The notes under the pieces: model-generated
What the model saw: only the letters and a program-made list of their open reading frames with translations
What the model was told of the DNA's origin: nothing
Database searches by the model: none
Assembly (NCBI GenBank): GCA_003212695.1
Contig: QCPC01000007.1
Coordinates: 1 to 64,000 of the forward strand
Reading direction: 5' to 3'
DNA length: 64,000 bases
DNA from: Prochlorococcus sp. AG-436-C13
GTDB taxonomy: Bacteria > Cyanobacteriota > Cyanobacteriia > PCC-6307 > Cyanobiaceae
Position numbers and translations under genes: made by a program
In this document: positions 31,197 to 41,797 of the stretch, piece after piece
Position numbering within the stretch: position 1 is the first letter of the stretch
How the letters are laid out: each line of letters starts with the position of its first letter

Positions 31197-31928
31197 ATGA
31201 ATCTTAGTTATTATCATGTAGCGGGTGATGTACCAGCAAATGTTAAGCATGACTCAGCTGTAGTAATTGATGTTCTAAGAGCTACAACAACCATCGCTTG
31301 TGCATTGAATAATGGCGCGGAATCTGTTGAAACTTTTGCAGATATAGATTTATTAAAAAAGAAATCAGCTTCATGGCCATCTTCCAAAAGACTTCTATTA
31401 GGCGAAAGAGGAGGAAAAAAATTAGAAGGTTTCGATTTGGGAAACTCCCCTATTGATGTTTCTAACGATTTTGTAAAAGACAAAAGAATCTTTATGAGTA
31501 CAACAAACGGAACTCGTTCTTTTGCAAGAGTCAGAGATTTTAATACTCTTTATGCTATGTCATTAGTTAATAGACAGGCTGTTGGGGAAAAAATACTAAT
31601 AGATAATCCGGGCGAAGTTCTTATCCTTGGAAGTGGCTGGGAAGGATCTTATTCCTTGGAAGATTCTCTTGCTGCTGGAGCACTTGCTTCATTTCTTTTA
31701 GAATCAAGACTGGATCTAGTGCAGGTAATTAATGATGAACTCAATGCTGCTATTGCACTTTGGACTTTTTGGAAAAGAGATTTAATTGGATGTTTGCGTA
31801 AATCAACTCATGGACAAAGACTTCAGAGACTTGGGAATCATGATGAGGATTTCCTTTGTTGTTCAGAACTAGATACTATAGGTACTGTTCCAATACAAAG
31901 AGAAAAAGGAATTCTATTTTCTCTTTGA
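31197..31928 (+). CDS. comB: probable 2-phosphosulfolactate phosphatase family protein
   Basis: A 243-residue ComB-family protein, recognised by VIDVLRATTTIACALNNGA, LLLGERGGKKLEGFDLGNSP and the STTNGTRSFARV segment. In methanogens ComB removes phosphate from 2-phosphosulfolactate for coenzyme M. Cyanobacteria do not make coenzyme M, and no comA, comC or comDE is present here, so the physiological substrate is uncertain (sulfolactate is one possibility). It is the first gene of a plus-strand run ending at sds. Confidence 0.8.
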   Translation: MNLSYYHVAGDVPANVKHDSAVVIDVLRATTTIACALNNGAESVETFADIDLLKKKSASWPSSKRLLLGERGGKKLEGFDLGNSPIDVSNDFVKDKRIFMSTTNGTRSFARVRDFNTLYAMSLVNRQAVGEKILIDNPGEVLILGSGWEGSYSLEDSLAAGALASFLLESRLDLVQVINDELNAAIALWTFWKRDLIGCLRKSTHGQRLQRLGNHDEDFLCCSELDTIGTVPIQREKGILFSL

Positions 31929-31958
31929 TATTTCAACTTCCATATTTGGGTTACGATT

Positions 31959-32780
31959 TTGTCGGATTTCTTAGCTGCGGCAATCCAAATAACAAGTACC
32001 TCTAATGTTGAGGCAAATCTTGCTATTTCAGAGGAGCAAATTGAACTTGCCTCTCGTAGAGGTGCAGAGCTAATTGGATTGCCAGAGAATTTTGCTTTCA
32101 TAGGAGATGATAAAAAACGATTAGAAATTGCTTCATCCCTTTCTGAAAAGTGCAGTAAGTTTCTTGTAACGATGGCGCGACGTTATCAAATAGTTTTATT
32201 AGGGGGTGGCTTTCCAGTCCCTGCAGATGATGGCCAGCGAACACTTAATCGAGCAGAACTAGTAGGGAGAGACGGTCAGTTACTTGGTAGATATGACAAA
32301 ATTCATCTTTTTGATGTTGATCTGCCAGATGGTAATAAATACAGAGAATCCGAGACAATTATTCCTGGACAAAAATTACCACCTGTTATCAACATTCCTG
32401 GTTTAGGAAAAATAGGAGTTTCAATTTGCTATGACGTTAGGTTTCCAGAATTGTATAGACATCTTGTAAGTGAAGGGGCAGAGTTGTTAATGATCCCTGC
32501 TGCATTTACAGCTTTTACAGGAAAAGATCATTGGCAAATTTTGCTTCAATCTAGAGCAATCGAAAATACTGCTTATGTAGTTGCACCTGCACAGACAGGA
32601 GAGCATTACCGTCGAAGGCAAAGTCATGGTCATGCAATGATAATTGATCCTTGGGGAACTGTCTTAGCTGATGCAGGTGTTCAAGAGGGTGCCGCAATTG
32701 CTCCAGTAGATTCATCCAGAGTTGAGAGTATTAGGAATCAAATGCCATGCTTAAAGCATAGAAAGAAGGAGTTTTTCTAA
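31959..32780 (+). CDS. carbon-nitrogen hydrolase of the nitrilase superfamily (Nit1-like)
   Basis: A 273-residue nitrilase-superfamily amidase. The catalytic triad can be placed at E43 (GLPENFAF), K114 (YDKIHLFD) and C157 (SICYDVRFPE). The sequence is nearest to the Nit1/YbeM branch, whose characterised members hydrolyse deaminated glutathione; this substrate is inferred. The start is TTG at 31959 (MSDFLAAAIQ), which fits the conserved N-terminus. It lies between comB and an amidase gene on the same strand. Confidence 0.85.
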   Translation: MSDFLAAAIQITSTSNVEANLAISEEQIELASRRGAELIGLPENFAFIGDDKKRLEIASSLSEKCSKFLVTMARRYQIVLLGGGFPVPADDGQRTLNRAELVGRDGQLLGRYDKIHLFDVDLPDGNKYRESETIIPGQKLPPVINIPGLGKIGVSICYDVRFPELYRHLVSEGAELLMIPAAFTAFTGKDHWQILLQSRAIENTAYVVAPAQTGEHYRRRQSHGHAMIIDPWGTVLADAGVQEGAAIAPVDSSRVESIRNQMPCLKHRKKEFF

Positions 32781-32785
32781 TTTAA

Positions 32786-33877
32786 ATGCGCTTAATTAAG
32801 GCAAAAATCAAAAGCAGTTTTGTTTTTATTGGTTTTTTTCTTTTTTTAATAAATTCCCTACCTTTAAATGCAGCAAGTGTTTTGGCTGCATGGATTATCA
32901 CATCAGACGGCGTTTTGAAACTTCGTACTTCAAAAGATGCTCGTTTAAATGCATATTATCAAGGAGGTTATAACAATATAGGGGATCGTTTATGGATTGA
33001 TTTTCCTGGTGAGTTAAGTAATCCAAGAAAGCTAAAAGGAAATGGTCCAATTAAAGAAATAAGGCTTGGAAAACCTTTTGAAGGAAATACACGATTAGTC
33101 TTAGAATTTGACCAGAAAGTGTCTCTTGATCCAACTGAATTAAAACTTTTAGGTAAATCACCTACAATGTGGGAATTAAACCTAATTGGTCTTAATACAG
33201 TTAATTTAGAAAGTTTTGGTGAGGGCGATATAAATAGAAAATCGTCCAACTTAAATTTAACTAATTCAAGAAATAGATTCTTTCCTCATAAACTAAATAT
33301 AAATTCTTTACCTATTGTAGAAAATGGAAGATTTAAAATTGTTATTGATCCTGGCCATGGTGGCCCAGATACAGGCGCAATAGGACTCAAAGGTGTAAAA
33401 GAAACTGATATTGTTTTAGATATTTCTAAGAAAGTTTCAGAATATCTTTCCGCAAGAGGAGTAGTTGTTCAATTGACTAGATATAAAGATGTTGATTTAG
33501 ACTTGTCTGAAAGAGTTATTATTGCCAATAAATCCTATGCTAATGCTTTTATAAGTATTCATGCAAATGCAGTTAAAGGCTATAGAAGAGATGTAAGTGG
33601 AATAGAAACTTATTTTTATAGAGGTTTTAATGGTGAAAATTTAGCCAATAAAATACAAACTGAACTTATAAAGATACCTGGTGGTAGTCCTGATCGTGGA
33701 GTTCGTCAGAGTCGCTTTTTTGTGATAAAACATACACATATGCCTGCTGCATTAGTTGAAGTTGGATTTTTAACTGGACGAGTTGATTCACGTTTATTAT
33801 CTCAACGAAGTTATAGAAATGAAATTGCCTTTGGAATAGCTAAAGGAATACTTAAATATCTTAAGGAGACCTATTGA
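32786..33877 (+). CDS. N-acetylmuramoyl-L-alanine amidase (AmiC-like, amidase_3)
   Basis: A 363-residue exported amidase that cleaves the MurNAc-peptide bond, likely in cell separation. It has a signal peptide at residues 1-30 and an AMIN-like domain (about 45-140). The zinc amidase_3 domain shows IVIDPGHGGPDTGAIG with H191, then E206, H259 in ISIHANA, and catalytic E325 in VEVGFLTG. The stop overlaps the murI start (TTGA), so the two are coupled. Confidence 0.92.
   Translation: MRLIKAKIKSSFVFIGFFLFLINSLPLNAASVLAAWIITSDGVLKLRTSKDARLNAYYQGGYNNIGDRLWIDFPGELSNPRKLKGNGPIKEIRLGKPFEGNTRLVLEFDQKVSLDPTELKLLGKSPTMWELNLIGLNTVNLESFGEGDINRKSSNLNLTNSRNRFFPHKLNINSLPIVENGRFKIVIDPGHGGPDTGAIGLKGVKETDIVLDISKKVSEYLSARGVVVQLTRYKDVDLDLSERVIIANKSYANAFISIHANAVKGYRRDVSGIETYFYRGFNGENLANKIQTELIKIPGGSPDRGVRQSRFFVIKHTHMPAALVEVGFLTGRVDSRLLSQRSYRNEIAFGIAKGILKYLKETY
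33863..33868 (+). promoter_or_regulatory. ribosome-binding site of murI
   Basis: AAGGAG stands five bases before the TTG at 33874, inside the end of the amidase gene. It decides the murI start, because the TTG has no competing ATG nearby. Strong Shine-Dalgarno sites are uncommon in this window. Confidence 0.6.
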
Positions 33878-34677
33878 AAAAACGAATTGCCTTGTTTGAT
33901 AGTGGCTTTGGAGGCTTAAGTGTACTTCAGAGCATTTGCGAGAGGCATTCAAATTTTTCTGCAATATATCTGGCTGATACGGCAAGAGTTCCATACGGTT
34001 CAAAATCACCCTCAGAAATCAGAGGAATCGCATTTGAGATAGTAAAATGGTTGGAATTTCAAGAAATAGATGCAATTGTAGTTGCCTGTAATACAACAAA
34101 TTCTCTTGCCTTAGATATTATTAAAGATTTCTCCAATGTTCCTGTTTTTGATCTGATAGATGCATCACAGCAACTAATAAAAGAATCAAGACTTGGTGTA
34201 TTAGCTACTGTCTCTACGGTTTGCTCCAGGGCGTATACAAACAAAATAAAATCTTTTAATAAATCTGCTTTTGTTGTAGAGGAAGCATGTCCAGAATTTG
34301 TGCCATTTATAGAAAGTGGTCAATTAAATGAGAATCTTATTAGGGAAATTGCTTCTTTTCATCTTGGAAAACTTTTTCAAAACGATATAGATGCAATAAT
34401 TCTTGGTTGTAGTCATTTCCCTTTAATTCGACCAATATTCAATGAATTAGTACCTTCACATATACGTATAATAGATCCTGCAATTGGCTTGGCTATTAGC
34501 TTGGATTCATTATTAGGTCATTTGGATTGTTCTTTATATTCATCAAAAGTACCCTTTGATATTAGATTCTGTGTTACCTCAGATTCGCAAAGGTTTTCTT
34601 CAGGAATAAGTCAGTGGATGAGAATTAATCCTAAAGTTGATATTATTTCTCTACGTTCTAGGTCCTGCGTCTTCTAA
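33874..34677 (+). CDS. murI: glutamate racemase
   Basis: MurI supplies D-glutamate for peptidoglycan. The 267-residue protein has the two catalytic cysteines in VVACNTTNSLA and ILGCSHFPLIRP, and the N-terminal LFDSGFGGLSVL motif. The start is TTG at 33874, overlapping the amidase stop. A strong AAGGAG ribosome-binding site at 33863-33868 lies five bases before it, which supports this start. Confidence 0.95.
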   Translation: MKKRIALFDSGFGGLSVLQSICERHSNFSAIYLADTARVPYGSKSPSEIRGIAFEIVKWLEFQEIDAIVVACNTTNSLALDIIKDFSNVPVFDLIDASQQLIKESRLGVLATVSTVCSRAYTNKIKSFNKSAFVVEEACPEFVPFIESGQLNENLIREIASFHLGKLFQNDIDAIILGCSHFPLIRPIFNELVPSHIRIIDPAIGLAISLDSLLGHLDCSLYSSKVPFDIRFCVTSDSQRFSSGISQWMRINPKVDIISLRSRSCVF

Positions 34678-34699
34678 TATCTTTATATCGATTGTTTTC

Positions 34700-35671
34700 A
34701 TGGCCACAGTAACTGAGTTGCTTCTGCCTATTGAGATGGATCTGGAACATCTTCTCAAGGATCTGCGCGTGCTTATAGGTGCAGGACATCCCATATTGCA
34801 GGCAGCCGCTGAACATCTTTTCAGTGCAGGAGGAAAGCGTCTTAGACCTGGGATTGTCCTTCTTCTATCTAAGGCTTTGTCTGTAGACGGGCAATTTTCT
34901 AAAAGGCATAGAAGATTAGCTGAAATTACAGAAATGATTCACACAGCATCTCTTGTGCATGATGATGTTGTTGACGATGCTTCAACTCGTCGTGGTGTAG
35001 AAACTGTTCATAATCGTTTTGATTCTAAAGTTGCGGTATTGGCGGGTGATTTCCTCTTTGCTCAAGCTAGTTGGCATCTAGCAAATTTAAATAACTTAGA
35101 TGTTGTTAAGCTTTTAAGCAGAGTAATTATGGATCTAGCAGAAGGAGAAGTTAAGCAGGGTTTGTCTAAATTTGATGCTAAACAAACTATAGAAACTTAT
35201 TTGGAAAAAAGTTATTTCAAGACAGCTTCATTAATAGCTAATAGTGCACAATCAGTTGGAGTTTTAAGTGAAGTTTCAGATATAGAACTAAAGTGTTTAT
35301 ACAATTATGGTAAACAATTGGGACTCGCCTTCCAGGTTGTAGATGATATTTTAGACTTTACTTCTAATGATAAACAATTAGGAAAGCCGGCCGCTAATGA
35401 CTTGTTAAATGGATATTTAACAGCACCAACATTATTTGCGATTGAAGCAAACCCAAGGCTTTCTGAACTAATTAACAGAGAATTTTCATTAGAAGGAGAT
35501 ATCGAAAAAGCATTGCAAATAGTTAGGGATTCAAATGCAATAACTAGAGCAAGATCCTTGGCAGAGAATTTTGCTAAGGAATCTTGTGAATCGATTAAAT
35601 GGATTCCTGAATCACCTTCTAAGAGAGCTTTATTAGATTTGCCTGAATATGTTTTAGGAAGACTTTATTAA
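34700..35671 (+). CDS. sds: solanesyl/polyprenyl diphosphate synthase
   Basis: A trans-polyprenyl diphosphate synthase of 323 residues from the ATG at 34700 (MATVTELLLPIEMDLEHLL). The frame is open to 34637, but that extension would overlap murI and is not conserved-looking. The first Asp-rich motif DDVVDD is at residues 88-93 and the second is in QVVDDILDFTS. Cyanobacterial homologues make the C45 side chain of plastoquinone-9. Chain length is inferred from the family. Confidence 0.92.
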   Translation: MATVTELLLPIEMDLEHLLKDLRVLIGAGHPILQAAAEHLFSAGGKRLRPGIVLLLSKALSVDGQFSKRHRRLAEITEMIHTASLVHDDVVDDASTRRGVETVHNRFDSKVAVLAGDFLFAQASWHLANLNNLDVVKLLSRVIMDLAEGEVKQGLSKFDAKQTIETYLEKSYFKTASLIANSAQSVGVLSEVSDIELKCLYNYGKQLGLAFQVVDDILDFTSNDKQLGKPAANDLLNGYLTAPTLFAIEANPRLSELINREFSLEGDIEKALQIVRDSNAITRARSLAENFAKESCESIKWIPESPSKRALLDLPEYVLGRLY

Positions 35672-35680
35672 AGGTTTAAT

Positions 35681-36349
35681 TTAGTGTCCTTCTAAGATAA
35701 ATAAAATTTCGTCTATTTTATTTATCCTTATTGGATTTTCTCTGAAACTATGTAATTTTCGATGTATTCTATTGGTTTCATTATTATTCAATAAAAAGAC
35801 TTTACAGCCCGCCTTTAATGCAGATTTTGACCCAGTTTCTGAGTCTTCAACAGCCCAGCAATCCTTTGGATTGACTCTAAGCTTTTTTGCCGCTAATAAG
35901 TATGGATCTGGATTTGGCTTGCCTTTCTTAAGTAGTGGGTCATCACCATAAACTCGTGTTTCTATATTATTAAGCCAGTTATTATCTTTACTTTTGTATG
36001 CAACTGATTTATAAGTACTACTTGTTACAATAGCCATATTAATATCTTTTTTTGTAAGATAGCTAACTATTTCTTGAGCTCCTTCAATTGGTTCAACATT
36101 TATTAATATTTCTTTGTGAAATCTTTTTTGAATGCGTAATAACTTATTAAGGTCTATTTTATCTTCCGACCATTCAATTATCTTTTTAGCACATTCAATC
36201 TTTCGCATTCCTAGTAATGTCTTTAATTGTTCCTCTTTGAGTAAATAACCAAAATAGTTAGAGGTGCTTTGCCATGTTTTTTTATTTAATGGTTCAGTAT
36301 TTAGAAGAACACCATCTAGATCAAAGAGAAAAGCAGCTGGAGGAATCAT
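35681..36349 (-). CDS. HAD-superfamily hydrolase (subfamily IA)
   Basis: A 222-residue HAD phosphatase/phosphomutase. Motif I is in FLFDLDGVLLNTEP, motif II is the TSS of AIVTSSTYKSV, motif III Lys is in KKGKPNPDPYLLAAKKL, and motif IV is in AVEDSETGSKSALKAG. The motifs fit beta-phosphoglucomutase or phosphoglycolate phosphatase relatives. The substrate cannot be told from sequence. It is divergent from acsA across 96 bases. Confidence 0.82.
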   Translation of the reverse strand: MIPPAAFLFDLDGVLLNTEPLNKKTWQSTSNYFGYLLKEEQLKTLLGMRKIECAKKIIEWSEDKIDLNKLLRIQKRFHKEILINVEPIEGAQEIVSYLTKKDINMAIVTSSTYKSVAYKSKDNNWLNNIETRVYGDDPLLKKGKPNPDPYLLAAKKLRVNPKDCWAVEDSETGSKSALKAGCKVFLLNNNETNRIHRKLHSFRENPIRINKIDEILFILEGH

Positions 36350-36445
36350 TTTAAATTATGTTTTTCATTTAAATAACCATTTCACTTAGGTTTTCCATTT
36401 GCTCTTCAATAGCTTGAATGAATAATACAAACAATTTTATTTTCT

Positions 36446-38422
<1,977 letters not shown>

Positions 38423-38519
38423 TTTGATTATTCTTTTTTAAGGTAATTAGTTTAAAATTTATACTTTTAGATTTAAGTTCTGAAATAAGTTTCTATATTA
38501 TTTATTTTTAATCTTTAAG

Positions 38520-39584
38520 TTAAGATTGCTTTCTGGCAGACCATACTTTTGTCATAAAGAATGATTCAGAATTAATTGAGCAAAAGCCTGCTTTTCTCAA
38601 CTTATCGTTTATATTATCTTTTATATAATCTTTATAATATGGTTCGTGAAAAATTTTATGGAAATTTTCTAATACTTCCATAAAGTTTGGATGGTCATTT
38701 AATTGAATAGAGTCAGCAACAATTAATATTCCATCTGGTTTTAGGATCCTATAACATTCATTTAAAACATTTTCACGAGCTTCCTTGGGAAGCTCGTGAA
38801 ATAGGTATACACATGTAATTGCATGAAAGGTGTTCTCCTTTAATGGAGTTTTTTCCGCATTTCCTTGAATAAGTTGTACTAAATCGTTATCACTATTATT
38901 TAAATATTTACTAGCTTGTTTAAGATATGCTGCTGATAGATCTAATCCTGTAAGTTCGCACTTTGGTATAGATGATCTGATCTGTTGAAGAGTTCTACCT
39001 GTACCAGTTGCAATATCAATCAATTTTAAGTCTGATGCTTTTAAATCTGGAAAGTTTGTGTCCAATCCTTTCTTTAAAGGAGAGATAACTCGTCTTCTCA
39101 TCGCATCAGCTGTTCCGTTGAAAAGAATTTCCACTTGAATGTCATAGATTCCTGCAGAATAATCACTTAAATATCCATCCGTTTGATGATGGAAATTCTG
39201 CAAATAATAATCAGGATATTTTTCTTTGTTTATGTCAATAGGTATATCCTGGAATTTCCTTTTAAGTCTTCTGTTCCATGTTGAAGGCATATCCAACCAA
39301 ACCAAAGGATATTTTAAGAACCAATCTATCCAAGGAGCCTCAAAAAGCAGTGACTTTGGGTACAAACCTTTTTCTGCCTCTAGCCAGTCAATTTCTTCAA
39401 GCTCTTTTATTGACTTCCTTAATTCATATAACAAATCAGCAGAAGGTATTGGTGTTTCTGGAACTGCTTCTGGAGCAACTAGCTCCATGAGTTTTGTGCT
39501 TATCTCTTTATGGACAATTCCTACTATTCCCTTGCTTTGTTGCAGGGTTTGATATGCAAGTTTGCCAAGGTTTGGCTGTGCCAT
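38520..39584 (-). CDS. SAM-dependent methyltransferase
   Basis: A 354-residue protein with an N-terminal region of about 150 residues and then a class I methyltransferase core. The SAM loop is in KLIDIATGTGRTLQQIR, with the acidic second motif in LTGLDLSAAYLKQA and ITCVYLFHELP as motif IV. The C-terminus is UbiE/MenG-like in appearance, but the long N-terminal part is unlike those quinone methyltransferases. I do not recognise the substrate. Similar proteins occur across marine cyanobacteria. Confidence 0.75.
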   Translation of the reverse strand: MAQPNLGKLAYQTLQQSKGIVGIVHKEISTKLMELVAPEAVPETPIPSADLLYELRKSIKELEEIDWLEAEKGLYPKSLLFEAPWIDWFLKYPLVWLDMPSTWNRRLKRKFQDIPIDINKEKYPDYYLQNFHHQTDGYLSDYSAGIYDIQVEILFNGTADAMRRRVISPLKKGLDTNFPDLKASDLKLIDIATGTGRTLQQIRSSIPKCELTGLDLSAAYLKQASKYLNNSDNDLVQLIQGNAEKTPLKENTFHAITCVYLFHELPKEARENVLNECYRILKPDGILIVADSIQLNDHPNFMEVLENFHKIFHEPYYKDYIKDNINDKLRKAGFCSINSESFFMTKVWSARKQS

Positions 39585-39687
39585 AAACCTAAAGATCTTC
39601 GTACTATTTCAACAGATTTTTTGGCATTCCGAGAGGTTTTCAAAATTTATGTTGTCAAGAGAATTAATTTTCTTTGATCTGATTTGC

Positions 39688-39996
39688 TCAAAATAAATTT
39701 GGACATATTTGTCTAGGTATTATTTCAAGCAAATTCTTTATATCTATCCAAGAGTAGTTTGGTTGTATCTGCTTAAATTCTTCTATATTTGTGTCTATCT
39801 TTTTGACGGCTTCTAAGGAATTTATACATGCTTCATTAATATTGTCATTATTGAAATTATATTCAATCTTTTCCATTAACTTGTTGAATGTGTTTAGATC
39901 TTTATTAGTGTTTAATGGTAAGGAAAACACTTTATTTTGCATATATCCTAAAGAAATAATAGTTGCAATTATATATGTATTTCTAATTAAGATCAT
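39688..39996 (-). CDS. small exported hypothetical protein
   Basis: A 102-residue protein not assigned to a family. It has a hydrophobic N-terminus resembling a signal peptide (MILIRNTYIIATIISLGYMQ, likely ending near FSLP at about 27). An Asn/Glu/Lys-rich mature part follows with one Cys near the middle and one near the C-terminus (RQICPNLF). It lies downstream of the glnA terminator on the same strand, so it probably has its own promoter. It could be a periplasmic protein restricted to picocyanobacteria. Confidence 0.55.
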   Translation of the reverse strand: MILIRNTYIIATIISLGYMQNKVFSLPLNTNKDLNTFNKLMEKIEYNFNNDNINEACINSLEAVKKIDTNIEEFKQIQPNYSWIDIKNLLEIIPRQICPNLF

Positions 39997-40038
39997 TTTA
40001 AGTATACAAGGCCTATTACCTTGTAATTATTATTTTTA

Positions 40039-40079
40039 AAAGAAACACTTAGGACTATAGTATTCCTAAGTGTTTCTTT
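40039..40079. terminator. strong hairpin terminator downstream of glnA
   Basis: A perfect 16-bp inverted repeat (left arm 40039-40054, right arm 40064-40079) with a nine-base loop, in the 111-base gap between glnA and the next minus-strand gene. The core arm is AAACACTTAGGA. On the minus strand the 3' arm ends in TTTCTTT and so supplies a short U-rich tract. It is nearly symmetrical and could act in both directions. It is the strongest hairpin I found in the window. Confidence 0.75.
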
Positions 40080-40107
40080 GTTAAATACTGATTGCTATGG
40101 AAATTAA

Positions 40108-41529
40108 TCAGGCATCGTAATACATAAAGAATTCATGAGGATGTGGTCTTTGTCTTAGTTGTTGCACTTCCTCGTACTTCATCTCTATAAAGTTTTCGAT
40201 AAAATCTGAATCAAAAACACCACCTGCAGTTAAATAGTCGTTATCTGCTTTTAATGCTTCTAAAGCATCATTCAAAGATGAAGGAACAGTTGCAATTTTT
40301 GCAAGTTCATCAGCAGGTAGTTCAAAAAGGTCACGATCTTCACCATTCCCAGGATCAATCTGATTTTTTATTCCATCTATTCCAGCCATTAGCATTGCAC
40401 TAAAAGCTAAATATGGGTTTGCTAAAGCATCTCCAGGTCTAAATTCCAGTCTCTTTGCTTTCGGACTAGGACCGGTTAGAGGTATCCTTATGGCTGCAGA
40501 TCTATTGCCCTGAGAGTAAACAAGATTTACTGGAGCTTCAAATCCTGGTACTAGCCTTTTGTAACTATTAGTTCCTGGGTTTGTGAATGCAAGAAATGAA
40601 GGAGCGTGTTTAAGAATTCCTCCTATGTACCATTTTGCAGTTTGCGAAAGGTTTGCATAAGTGCCTTCTCCGAAGAAAAGAGGCTGACCACCTTTCCAAA
40701 GACTTTGATGAACGTGCATTCCTGTGCCATTGTCATTCCAAACAGGCTTAGGCATAAAAGTTGCTGTCTTACCGTATTTCTTGGCGATATTTCTAACTAC
40801 ATATTTGTAAGTCATTACGTTATCTGCTGCATTAATTAGTGATGCAAACTTCATTCCTAATTCGTGTTGACCAGGACCAGCAACCTCGTGGTGATGTTTT
40901 TCTATTGGTATTCCTAGTTGGGCCATGAGAAGTAGCATTTCCGATCTCATGTCTTGTGCAGTATCGTTTGGTGCTACGGGAAAATATCCTTCTTTGTATT
41001 GGATTTTATAGGCAAGATTGCCACCTTCTTCTGTCCTGCCTGTGTTCCAAGGAGCTTCAATAGTATCCACACTGTAAAAGGATGTTCCTTCCTTTGAATC
41101 GTATTTAACATCATCAAATATAAAAAATTCTGGCTCTGGACCAAAAAAGGCTGCATCTGCTAAGCCAGTGGTTGAGAGATAAGTAAGTGCTTTCTGGGCC
41201 AGTGACCTAGGACATCTTGAATATGGATCCCCACTTCTTGGTTCTTGAATAGAGCAAATCATACTAAGAGTTTTATGGGTATAAAAAGGATCTATCCAGG
41301 CTGTGTTTGCATCAGGGACCATTGACATATCTGATTCGTTTATCGCTTTCCAGCCTCTAATTGAGGAGCCATCAAAAGCAAGACCATCCTTAAAAGCAGC
41401 TTCATCGATCATGTCAGATGTAACAGTCAAGTGCTGCCATTTACCATGAATATCAGTAAATTTCAGATCAATTAGTTCAATACCCTCATCTTTGATTTGC
41501 CTGAGGACATCTTGTGGAGATTTACCCAT
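40108..41529 (-). CDS. glnA: glutamine synthetase type I
   Basis: GlnA forms glutamine from glutamate, ammonium and ATP, the entry point of nitrogen. The 473-residue GSI protein has FDGSSIRGW, the metal-site [10 protein letters not shown] (about 130-139), the [13 protein letters not shown] segment, and the Glu flap at [18 protein letters not shown] (317-334). The position of the adenylylated Tyr of E. coli GS (DLYDLP) is DLFELP here, with F402, so adenylylation control should be absent. Cyanobacterial GS is usually controlled by NtcA and small inhibitory proteins. An NtcA promoter lies upstream and a strong terminator downstream. Confidence 0.97.
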   Translation of the reverse strand: MGKSPQDVLRQIKDEGIELIDLKFTDIHGKWQHLTVTSDMIDEAAFKDGLAFDGSSIRGWKAINESDMSMVPDANTAWIDPFYTHKTLSMICSIQEPRSGDPYSRCPRSLAQKALTYLSTTGLADAAFFGPEPEFFIFDDVKYDSKEGTSFYSVDTIEAPWNTGRTEEGGNLAYKIQYKEGYFPVAPNDTAQDMRSEMLLLMAQLGIPIEKHHHEVAGPGQHELGMKFASLINAADNVMTYKYVVRNIAKKYGKTATFMPKPVWNDNGTGMHVHQSLWKGGQPLFFGEGTYANLSQTAKWYIGGILKHAPSFLAFTNPGTNSYKRLVPGFEAPVNLVYSQGNRSAAIRIPLTGPSPKAKRLEFRPGDALANPYLAFSAMLMAGIDGIKNQIDPGNGEDRDLFELPADELAKIATVPSSLNDALEALKADNDYLTAGGVFDSDFIENFIEMKYEEVQQLRQRPHPHEFFMYYDA

Positions 41530-41556
41530 GGACCTTTTAAAGTTATTTATAAATTA

Positions 41557-41598
41557 AAATTAATTAGCACAGCAAACAAAATTTGTATCAATAAGTAC
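41557..41598 (-). promoter_or_regulatory. NtcA-activated promoter of glnA
   Basis: The NtcA consensus GTA-N8-TAC is present exactly at 41585-41598 (the site is palindromic in form). On the minus strand, 22 bases downstream, comes TAATTT at 41562-41557, which fits the TAN3T -10 box. GTAN8TAC-N22/23-TAN3T is the known class of NtcA-activated promoter in cyanobacteria, induced under nitrogen limitation. Transcription would start near 41550, giving a leader of about 20 bases before the glnA ATG at 41529. Confidence 0.85.
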
Positions 41599-41797
41599 CT
41601 TTTTAAACTCTCTCCTAGAAATAACAAGACTTTTACCTTGATGTTCGACCTGAAAGTCAGTGAAAACCTTCAATTATATTTTTGTCAGCATTGCAATACC
41701 TAAAATAAATTTCACGAGGTTACCGTTGGGTGTTTAGGCTCATGGTTAGGAAATTTACTATCCTCAAGTCTTGGAGACAAAAATAGCTAACTCTTCA

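Noticed and set aside
38510-38527. AATCTT/AAGATT inverted repeat at the acsA-methyltransferase junction considered as a terminator
   Set aside because: It is only six A/T-rich base pairs, partly inside the methyltransferase gene, with no T-run on the right side for either gene.
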